A DNA stretch of 19,741 bases from an uncultured Collinsella sp. GTDB taxonomy: Bacteria > Actinomycetota > Coriobacteriia > Coriobacteriales > Coriobacteriaceae. The stretch spans positions 1 to 19,741 of the forward strand of contig CABUVF010000019.1 in assembly GCA_902494945.1 (NCBI GenBank). The letters are read 5' to 3'. The translations under genes and the position numbers were made by a program. Shown here piece after piece: positions 7,151 to 12,932 of this stretch. Numbering within the stretch: the first letter of the stretch is position 1; each line of letters opens with the position of its first letter. The notes below the pieces were generated by a model. The model did no database searches. It was given only the letters and a program-made list of their open reading frames with translations, and had not been told where the DNA came from.

Positions 7151-8010
7151 ATGGACAGTAGTGATATCGAGAAGTGGCGTGTCGAACTTGATAGCTACGC
7201 CAATGTGGAAGACGGCGTTGAGTATTGACTCGCACGCGATTTAATGGAACCCATGGGATACACTCGATGGGAGAACTTCGCCGAAGTTGTTAAGAGGGCA
7301 AAAGTCTCGTGCGAAACAAACAAAACTCCAGTTGATTCCCATTTTCGTGACACCACGAAAATGATAACTGCCGGTGTCGCCGCTCGCGCGGTTAAAGACT
7401 ACAAGCTTACGCGCTATGCATGCTATTAATCGCCCAAAACGGAGATTCAAACAAGCCAGAGATCGCGCTCGCCCAGGCATACTTTGCCGTGCAGACGCGC
7501 CGCCAAGAGCTCATAGAGCAGCGCTTCGCAGAGATTCAGCGCTTACAGGCGCGCCACTCGCTATCCGATTCAGAGAAACAGCTCTCGGGTATTGCGTTCA
7601 AACGCGGCGTGGACTCCAAAGGATTCGCGATCATCAAGTCGAAGGGCGACGAAGCGTTATTCGGCGGCAGAAGCACGGCGGAAATGAAACAACAGCTCGG
7701 CGTATCCAAGAGCTCGGCATTGGCGGACAGGCTAGCCGATGTTCTCATCAAAGCAAAGGACCTTACGAACTCGATGACGGCCTTCAACGCCGAGGAACAC
7801 GACCTGTACGGTCTGGACCAGATCAAGCAAGAGCACGTCGAGAACAACACAAGCGTGCGTGGCAGCCTCATCGACCGCGGAATTGTACCCGAGAACCTAC
7901 CGCCTGCCGAAGATACAAAGAAGCTCGAACGTCGCGTGAAAGCAGACGAGAAAAAGCTCAAGGAGGGTACAGACGGATTCACCGACCCCCAGGGCAGGCT
8001 CGACTTGTAA
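7151..8010 (+). pseudogene. dinD: dinD (DNA-damage-inducible protein D), broken by a stop and a frameshift
   Basis: E. coli DinD is an SOS-induced protein that acts on RecA filaments. Joined across two lesions, this sequence gives about 286 residues with DinD hallmarks: GVEY-x-LARDLMEPMGYTRWENFAEVV, then KDYKLTRYACYLIAQNGDSNKPEIALAQAYFAVQTRRQEL, then a C-terminal SLIDRGIVPENLPPAEDTKKLER. The reading starts at ATG 7151 behind a strong AGGAGG. It is cut after 25 codons by TGA at 7226-7228, exactly where the family has Trp (TGG to TGA). It reopens in frame and loses one base near 7424-7428, where CTATTAATC would need one more T to give CYLIAQ. The last 190 codons lie in another frame, up to 8010. 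No LexA box of the GAAC-N4-GTTC type is seen upstream. Two independent lesions make a pseudogene likely; assembly error is the alternative. Confidence 0.88.
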
Positions 8011-8052
8011 AGCGTCTGTGCCCTTACGGGTTCGGCCCCATGCGAGGTTAAT

Positions 8053-8084
8053 AAAAAAGACGGCCAACCGAAGTTGACCGTCTT
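8053..8084 (-). terminator. Terminator of the tRNA-His/tRNA-Lys unit
   Basis: On the minus strand, a 12-bp stem with one U-G pair (8084-8073 with 8068-8057) closes a TTCG loop and is followed by a run of T (plus-strand A-run from 8053). It starts 10 nt after the CCA end of tRNA-Lys. It also sits just past the dinD remnant, whose transcripts would converge on it. Confidence 0.88.
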
Positions 8085-8093
8085 AACAATCTT

Positions 8094-8169
8094 TGGTGGG
8101 CCGTCAGGGGGTCGAACCCTGGACCTTGGGATTAAGAGTCCCCTGCTCTACCAACTGAGCTAACGACCC
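8094..8169 (-). tRNA. tRNA-Lys (anticodon CTT)
   Basis: A full cloverleaf is readable on the minus strand. The acceptor GGGTCGT pairs with ACGGCCC (one G-U). The D arm contains AGCTCAGTTGGTAGAGC. The anticodon loop is CTCTTAA with anticodon CTT, and the T arm contains GGTTCGACCCC. The 3' CCA is encoded (8094-8096). It decodes AAG, the common lysine codon in this GC-rich genome, and lies 22 nt downstream of tRNA-His in the same transcript. Confidence 0.96.
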
Positions 8170-8191
8170 GATATCAACACGAAGCAAGAAC

Positions 8192-8269
8192 TGGGGTGGG
8201 TAAAGGGACTCGAACCCTCGACCTACGGGACCACAACCCGTCGCTCTAGCCAACTGAGCTACACCCACC
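8192..8269 (-). tRNA. tRNA-His (anticodon GTG)
   Basis: On the minus strand the acceptor GTGGGTG pairs with TACCCAC. The extra G at position -1 (base 8269) faces C73, the special mark of tRNA-His. The anticodon loop is TTGTGGT with anticodon GTG. The D-loop carries one extra base compared with tRNA-Lys (GTTGGCTAGAGC). CCA is encoded at 8192-8194. It is the promoter-proximal tRNA of the pair. Confidence 0.96.
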
Positions 8270-8295
8270 GTGTCCTGTGCGCTTCGCGCTCGACT

Positions 8296-8324
8296 ATTAT
8301 TGCAAGGAACGCCACGCGATGCAA
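8296..8324 (-). promoter_or_regulatory. Promoter of the tRNA-His/tRNA-Lys unit
   Basis: On the minus strand, TTGCAT (8319-8324) and AATAAT (8296-8301) are separated by exactly 17 nt. The start of transcription would fall about 20 nt before tRNA-His. This is the best match to a housekeeping promoter near the tRNAs. Confidence 0.7.
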
Positions 8325-8331
8325 GCCCCAA

Positions 8332-8350
8332 TTTTCAAGAATTTTGAAAA
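8332..8350. promoter_or_regulatory. AT-rich inverted repeat between the tRNA promoter and the aminotransferase
   Basis: TTTTCAA (8332-8338) and TTGAAAA (8344-8350) form a perfect 7-bp inverted repeat with a 5-nt centre (GAATT). It stands in the divergent region, just upstream of the tRNA promoter and 85 nt before the aminotransferase ATG. It has the form of an operator; no regulator is known. Confidence 0.35.
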
Positions 8351-8434
8351 GAGTTTTTCGAGACCATTTCGAGCAATTCCCACCGGTTTCATAGGAGTAA
8401 ACTTGCCCCACTGCAAATGCTCGAAAGGACAAGC

Positions 8435-9616
8435 ATGAAAGAACTCTCCAACCGTACGGCAACGTTTACCGATTCGGTCATCCGCCGCATGACGCGCATC
8501 TCCAATAAGTATGGCGCCGTCAACCTGTCGCAGGGCTTCCCCGACTTCGATCCCCCGGCGCAGCTGCTCAACAGCCTGAGCGCCATCGCCAGCGACCCCA
8601 AGCCGCTCTATCACCAGTACTCCATCACCTGGGGCTCCCAGGCCATGCGTGAGGCGCTTGCCGCCAAGCAGGAGCACTTTATGGGCATGCCGATCAACCC
8701 CAACGAGAACATCGTGGTCACCTGCGGCTCCACCGAGGCCATGATGGCCGCCATGATGACGGTCACAAACCCCGGCGACAAGGTCGTCATCTTCTCGCCA
8801 TTCTACGAAAACTACGGCGCCGACACGATCCTCTCGGGTGCCGAGCCCATCTACGTGCCGCTTAACCCACCTGCGTTCGACTTTGACCGCGAGACACTCG
8901 AGGCGGCCTTCCGCGACAACGATCCCAAGGCCATCGTCCTGTGCAACCCTTCCAACCCCTGCGGCAAGGTCTTTACGCGCGAGGAGCTCACCTTTATCGC
9001 CGACCTCTGCAAAAAGTACGACGCCTACTGCATTACCGACGAGGTATACGAGCACATCGTCTACGCGCCCCACGAGCACGTCTATATGGCCACGCTGCCC
9101 GGCATGTTCGATCGAACCATCAGCTGCAGCTCGCTGTCCAAGACCTACTCCATCACCGGCTGGCGCCTAGGCTACACCATCGCTCCCGCCGAAATCACCG
9201 AGCGCATCAAAAAGGTCCACGACTTCCTCACCGTAGGCGCCGCCGCTCCCCTGCAAGAGGCCGTCGTCACCGCCCTCAACTTCGACGACAGTTATTACCA
9301 GGAGGTCCTCGACCTCTACACCGCCAAGCGCGACCTATTCTGTCAGGGACTCGACAGCATCGGCCTCACGCACAACGTGCCGCAGGGCGCCTACTACGTG
9401 ATGATGGACATCTCTGAGTTTTGCTATGACAGCGACCTCGACTTCTGCGAGGACCTAGCCTCAAAGGTGGGCGTGGGCGCCGTGCCCGGCTCGAGCTTCT
9501 TCCGCGAGCCTGTCAACCATCTGGTCCGTTTCCACTTTGCCAAGCGAGACGAAACGCTCAACGCAGCACTCGAGAACCTCAAGTCCCTGCGAGATAAAAT
9601 CAAGCCGCGCGGGTAG
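8435..9616 (+). CDS. PLP-dependent class I/II aminotransferase (fold type I)
   Basis: The protein has 393 residues. It moves amino groups between an amino acid and a 2-oxo acid. The fold-type I signature is complete: NLSQGFPDFDPP near the N-terminus, CGSTEAMMAAM (98-108), NPSNPCGKV (171-179), TDEVYEHIVY (201-210), the PLP lysine Lys236 in SSLSKTYSITGWRLGY (232-247), and Arg365 in HLVRFHFAK for the substrate carboxylate. The opening and the LSKTYSxTGWRxGY motif resemble the kynurenine/methionine aminotransferase-like branch, but the substrate cannot be fixed. The start at 8435 has AAAGGA 6-7 nt upstream; the ATG at 8417 lacks one. It is monocistronic, with its own terminator. Confidence 0.9.
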   Translation: MKELSNRTATFTDSVIRRMTRISNKYGAVNLSQGFPDFDPPAQLLNSLSAIASDPKPLYHQYSITWGSQAMREALAAKQEHFMGMPINPNENIVVTCGSTEAMMAAMMTVTNPGDKVVIFSPFYENYGADTILSGAEPIYVPLNPPAFDFDRETLEAAFRDNDPKAIVLCNPSNPCGKVFTREELTFIADLCKKYDAYCITDEVYEHIVYAPHEHVYMATLPGMFDRTISCSSLSKTYSITGWRLGYTIAPAEITERIKKVHDFLTVGAAAPLQEAVVTALNFDDSYYQEVLDLYTAKRDLFCQGLDSIGLTHNVPQGAYYVMMDISEFCYDSDLDFCEDLASKVGVGAVPGSSFFREPVNHLVRFHFAKRDETLNAALENLKSLRDKIKPRG

Positions 9617-9641
9617 AGACGGCCCAACAACTAAAAGCACC

Positions 9642-9684
9642 AAAGAAACCTCGCATCGTCCGTTGGGCTGCAAGGTTTCTTTTT
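9642..9684 (+). terminator. Terminator after the aminotransferase gene
   Basis: A 10-bp stem (AAAGAAACCT, 9642-9651, with AGGTTTCTTT, 9673-9682) closes a long 21-nt loop and is followed by TT, with the T-run partly inside the stem. Loop bases 9662-9668 (GTTGGGC) can also pair with 9622-9628 (GCCCAAC), which would compete with or knot the hairpin. Confidence 0.75.
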
Positions 9685-9716
9685 ATAGCGCTTTCTTAGT
9701 TTTTTAGGGCGCTATA
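9684..9716. promoter_or_regulatory. Inverted repeat upstream of the ROK kinase, possible operator
   Basis: TATAGCGC (9684-9691) and GCGCTATA (9709-9716) are perfect 8-bp arms 17 nt apart. A -10-like TATACT (9713-9718) overlaps the right arm, 39 nt before the kinase ATG. A sugar-responsive repressor could act here. No convincing -35 was found. Confidence 0.4.
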
Positions 9717-9756
9717 CTTTAGAGGTGAAGTAACTCGCCCAATAGAGAGGGACGCT

Positions 9757-10647
9757 ATGGCAGAGCAGCAGCTTATCGGAGCGCTCGAGGCCGGCGGCAC
9801 AAAGATGGTGTGCGCCACGGGCTATGCGGACGGCACGGTCCTGGAGCGCGAGCAGATTGCGACCACAACCCCGCAGGAGACCGTTGAGGCCGTCAACGCA
9901 TGGTTTGCAGACAAAGGCATCGCCGCCCTGGGCATCGGAGCTTTTGGCCCCACCGCAGTCAACCCCGCCTCGCCCCAGTACGGCAAGATCTTGGAGACCC
10001 CCAAGACGGCATGGCGCTACTTTGACCTGCTGGGCACCATTCAAAACGAGCTCGACATTCCCTGCGGCTACGATACCGACGTCAACGTCGCCTGCTTGGG
10101 CGAGGTCACCTTTGGTTGCGCCCAAGGCCTCACGGACGTGGTGTATCTGACCATCGGCACCGGCGTGGGCGCCGGCGTGCTTTCGGGCGGCCAGCTCGTG
10201 CACGGCATGATGCACCCCGAGGCCGGTCACATCCTGGTCACGCGCGACCCGCGCGACACCATTGGCGAGCACAGCGGCTGCCCCTTCCACGACAACTGCC
10301 TCGAGGGCCTCATCGCCGGTCCCGGCGTCAAAAAGCGCTGGGGTGGCAAGAGCGCCGGAGAGATGGCCGATGACCCGGAGGCCATGGACCTGCTCGCCGG
10401 CTATCTGGCGCAGGCGCTCATGACCTACATCCTGTGCTACGCACCGCAGAAGATCGTCATCGGTGGCGGCGTGGCCGACCACACCCCCATCGTGCCGCTC
10501 GCACGCAAGAAGTGCGCCGAGATGCTCAACGGCTACATCGTCACGCCCGAGATGGCCGACATCGATAGCTACATCGTCAACAACAGCCTCGAGGGCAAGC
10601 AGGGCATTATGGGCTGCCTGGCCCTGGGCGCACAGGCGCTTCAGTAG
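9757..10647 (+). CDS. ROK-family sugar kinase, probable fructokinase
   Basis: The protein has 296 residues. ROK kinases phosphorylate hexoses with ATP. The phosphate-binding motif is EAGGTK (11-16). The catalytic base is likely Asp107 in YDTDVNVACLGE, and the second nucleotide motif is TIGTGVGAGVL (131-141). The zinc site typical of ROK enzymes is seen as His157, Cys174, His177 and Cys180 (PEAGHILV...GCPFHDNCLEGL). The PEAGH and FHxxCLEG segments match bacterial fructokinases of the ScrK/GmuE type, hence the call, but glucose or mannose remain possible. The start at 9757 follows AGAGAGGG. No sugar transporter or hydrolase is adjacent, so the pathway is not shown by context. Confidence 0.88.
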   Translation: MAEQQLIGALEAGGTKMVCATGYADGTVLEREQIATTTPQETVEAVNAWFADKGIAALGIGAFGPTAVNPASPQYGKILETPKTAWRYFDLLGTIQNELDIPCGYDTDVNVACLGEVTFGCAQGLTDVVYLTIGTGVGAGVLSGGQLVHGMMHPEAGHILVTRDPRDTIGEHSGCPFHDNCLEGLIAGPGVKKRWGGKSAGEMADDPEAMDLLAGYLAQALMTYILCYAPQKIVIGGGVADHTPIVPLARKKCAEMLNGYIVTPEMADIDSYIVNNSLEGKQGIMGCLALGAQALQ

Positions 10648-10730
10648 CAGACGCACCCACAGGACGTGGCGCGCCCGGCAAATCCGACCTACGGAACGAC
10701 GCCACCACGCCTCATATAAGCTCTCAAATA

Positions 10731-10776
10731 AAAAAGGCCGCCTAGGACCAAACAATACGTCCTAGGCGGCCTTTTT
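10731..10776. terminator. Strong bidirectional terminator between the ROK kinase and vanZ-like gene
   Basis: A perfect 18-bp stem (10731-10748 with 10759-10776) has an A-run on the left and a T-run on the right, with a 10-nt loop. It serves the plus-strand kinase and the minus-strand VanZ-like gene. The stop codon of the latter (10762-10764) lies inside the stem. Confidence 0.95.
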
Positions 10777-11211
10777 GGCGCACATCAGCGACCGTAGGAG
10801 ATATCGGAGCACAACGCCCGTTGCCGCACCACAGCAGTCGATCATCACATCGGTGATCATGCCGGCGCGTCCCGGCACAAAGAGCTGAATCGTCTCGTCG
10901 ATCGAGGGAATCAGCAGCAGGAACACCGCCGTGGGCAGCAGCACGTCAAAGGTGCGCCGGCCCTCAAGATCAAAGGCGTGCGTTGCCAGGATGCCGAGCA
11001 CCATATACTCGGTAAAATGCGCGCACTTGCGAACAACAAAGTTGGTCACCCATTCATATGGAAGTCCCACGCCGTGCAGGAAACCGCGGATAGCTTCCAT
11101 GACCGTTAGGCTCAGTGAGCCCGACCCCGAGCCGGGAACCAGCGAATTGCCCCAGATCAAGAGCGCCATCAGGCAGGTTACGACCGCCCATTTTCGATTG
11201 ATCTTAACCAT
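10762..11211 (-). CDS. VanZ-like membrane protein
   Basis: The protein has 149 residues and four hydrophobic segments: about 8-25, then around EYMVLGILATHAF, LLPTAVFLLLIPS and DVMIDCCGAATGVVLRYLL. The VanZ-family pattern is clear: VRKCAHFTEYMVLG, then PSIDETIQLFVPGRAGMITDVMID, where the His, Glu and Asp residues are typical. VanZ gives low teicoplanin resistance in enterococci, but most homologues have no known role and nothing here links it to a van cluster. The ATG at 11211 is chosen, 7 nt after the upstream stop. GGAGG lies inside the end of that gene at a rather long 12-nt spacing; an alternative GTG at 11232 overlaps it. It is cotranscribed with the 466-residue protein. Confidence 0.88.
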   Translation of the reverse strand: MVKINRKWAVVTCLMALLIWGNSLVPGSGSGSLSLTVMEAIRGFLHGVGLPYEWVTNFVVRKCAHFTEYMVLGILATHAFDLEGRRTFDVLLPTAVFLLLIPSIDETIQLFVPGRAGMITDVMIDCCGAATGVVLRYLLRSLMCAKKAA

Positions 11212-11218
11212 GCAGAAG

Positions 11219-12619
11219 TTATGCCTCCGCACGGAGCGGCGCGAAGCTGGCGGTACCGCCCTCGATAACGCTCAGATAAGCACGGCCCGTACGCTTGGCG
11301 GTAGAGGACTGAAGACGCTCGATCTCTTCCTCGAGGATCTGATTGACGCGCTCGTGACGACGATTTTCCATAATGCCGGCGGCAATAGCCTCGGCCCGCT
11401 CGATGCTCTCACGCGAGATACGGGCAGTATCCTCGGGGAACACAGCGCTGTGACGGCCGACATAGGCGGGGGCAGCAGGCTGAGGGGCAGCGACGGGAGC
11501 GGGGGCTGAAACAGGAGCAGGCTCGTCAATCTCATCCAGAATCGCGGTGGCGGCGGCCCACATGTCCTCGTGGCCCGAGTAATCGGCCATGGGAACATCA
11601 ACCTCGAGCGAGGCGTCCGGAAGGTCGCCGGTGTCGATGCGATCTTGGGCATCAATCGATGCGGTGATGGCTGCAGGCTCATCGAGGTCATCGAGATCGA
11701 TGCCCGCGGCACCGGAGATGATAGGCATGCTGGCGAGGTTTGCATTGTACGGCGCAGCCTCAGCCGCCTGCTGCTGGGCAGGAGCGCCCCAAAGCGAGCT
11801 TTCGGCGGCACGGCGGGCGGCAACGGCCTCCTCGTCCGCGGTCATGGCTTCATCAACGTACGAATTGTCGGCAGAAGCGTTCGCGTCCGCCGAGGTAGCG
11901 CTGTAGGCGTTATTGACCGCCGCATTGGCAACGAGTGCCACGAAAGCCGCCGTGCTGCCCGCAGGGGCGGCCTGGGAACCAGACACGGCGCGTGCCGCGG
12001 CGGCGATGTCGTCGCGATTGAAGGAGCCGGTCTGCCCGCCGTTGGTGAGCTCGTCGATGGCGACTTGATAGACGTCGCGCGAGCGTGCAGGGTCGCAGCT
12101 CACCGGCGAATCGTCGTCGAGCATGCTGTCGATCATGGACCAAGCCTCGGCCTCGTCCATAGCATCTGCGGCTCGAGCGATGGTAGGGACACCATCATCG
12201 GCATGACGGCGCTGGAACGCACCAGTCAGGCCGGAAAGGAATGCCGAGGTAGACTGCTCCGACTGAGCCTGAGAAGCAGAAGCCGCAGCGTACGGAATCG
12301 CATCCTGCTGCTGAGCTGGAATCGAGGCGGTCTTGAACTCGCTTTGATGCTGATTGAGATTGGCGGCACCGCCCATGGCATCGGGCTGGAACAGACGCTC
12401 TTCACGCTGCGCACGATACTCGGAGATACCCAGCGAGGCGGCATAGATACCCACGCCCGCCACCGCGCCCACGGCGAAGGGAACTGCACCCGCCACGACC
12501 GTCTCGTTCACCGACGAAAACGGCAGCGTCGCGGCATACATAACCACGGGAGCGGCAAGGCCGATCCCGCACGAAAGTCCGGCAAGGACTGCTCGTTGTG
12601 TTGCATCAGAAGAAGCCAT
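11219..12619 (-). CDS. Unknown protein with two N-terminal membrane segments and a long acidic disordered region
   Basis: The protein has 466 residues and I do not recognise a family. Residues about 10-32 and 41-64 are hydrophobic and form two membrane helices or a hairpin. Then comes SEYRAQREERLFQPD, and from about 80 to 390 a low-complexity region rich in Ala, Asp, Glu, Gln and Pro without a clear fold. The last 80 residues look ordered again: GRHSAVFPEDTARISRESIERAEAIAAGIMENRRHERVNQILEEEIERLQ is a likely helix or coiled coil, followed by RAYLSVIEGG. The start at 12619 has GGGGAG 5 nt upstream. A good promoter stands about 130 nt before it, and vanZ follows at once, so the two form an operon. 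It may be a membrane-tethered scaffold, but no function is assigned. Confidence 0.75.
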   Translation of the reverse strand: MASSDATQRAVLAGLSCGIGLAAPVVMYAATLPFSSVNETVVAGAVPFAVGAVAGVGIYAASLGISEYRAQREERLFQPDAMGGAANLNQHQSEFKTASIPAQQQDAIPYAAASASQAQSEQSTSAFLSGLTGAFQRRHADDGVPTIARAADAMDEAEAWSMIDSMLDDDSPVSCDPARSRDVYQVAIDELTNGGQTGSFNRDDIAAAARAVSGSQAAPAGSTAAFVALVANAAVNNAYSATSADANASADNSYVDEAMTADEEAVAARRAAESSLWGAPAQQQAAEAAPYNANLASMPIISGAAGIDLDDLDEPAAITASIDAQDRIDTGDLPDASLEVDVPMADYSGHEDMWAAATAILDEIDEPAPVSAPAPVAAPQPAAPAYVGRHSAVFPEDTARISRESIERAEAIAAGIMENRRHERVNQILEEEIERLQSSTAKRTGRAYLSVIEGGTASFAPLRAEA

Positions 12620-12755
12620 GAGCTCTCCCCATCTTCCAGCACCCAAATCGCATCATTCAGTTGGCTGCGCGAGAGAAGATGAAGCGGGGCTATGCCCCAA
12701 AGCAACGGTATATGGTTCGTTTCATCTGCGTTTTCCGTCGCGAAGCTTAAAAGTT

Positions 12756-12784
12756 ATTATGCGAAACCGTCCTGTCGATTGCAA
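12756..12784 (-). promoter_or_regulatory. Promoter of the unknown protein/vanZ operon
   Basis: On the minus strand, TTGCAA (12779-12784) and CATAAT (12756-12761) are 17 nt apart. The transcript would have a leader of about 130 nt with a tiny GGGGC/GCCCC hairpin at 12686-12698. The rest of the 313-nt gap to rho holds only the rho terminator. Confidence 0.65.
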
Positions 12785-12861
12785 GTGACGATGTCGGATT
12801 GAAACGGGAAACCTGCTGCTCGTCGGTCTTACGGTCAAAAATAAGCGCGGAGCGGCGCTAT

Positions 12862-12895
12862 AGAAAAGGGCCGAGGCTCAAAGCCCCGACCCTTT
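12862..12895 (-). terminator. Intrinsic terminator after rho
   Basis: On the minus strand, a 13-bp stem with two G-U pairs (12895-12883 with 12877-12865) closes a 5-nt loop. It is followed by TTTT CTATA, 37 nt after the rho stop. rho therefore ends in a factor-independent signal and is separate from the genes beyond. Confidence 0.88.
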
Positions 12896-12932
12896 ATCGC
12901 ATTGATGACTATCGCTGCGCGTGGATGACAAC

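Noticed and set aside
7226..7228. In-frame TGA of dinD as selenocysteine or programmed read-through
   Set aside because: The family has Trp there, no SECIS-like hairpin was seen just after it, and a second independent frameshift follows; decay is simpler.
8094..8269. CRISPR, prophage or integrative-element attachment site at the tRNAs
   Set aside because: No repeat-spacer pattern, integrase gene or duplicated tRNA 3' end was seen in the window, although a decayed dinD lies next to tRNA-Lys.
10762..11211. Glycopeptide resistance cluster
   Set aside because: Only a VanZ-like gene is present; there is no vanHAX, vanRS or D-Ala ligase in the window.
11570..12682. 370-codon plus-strand frame opposite the unknown membrane protein
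   Set aside because: The minus-strand frame has the ribosome site, promoter, membrane helices and operon context; the plus-strand product has none of these.
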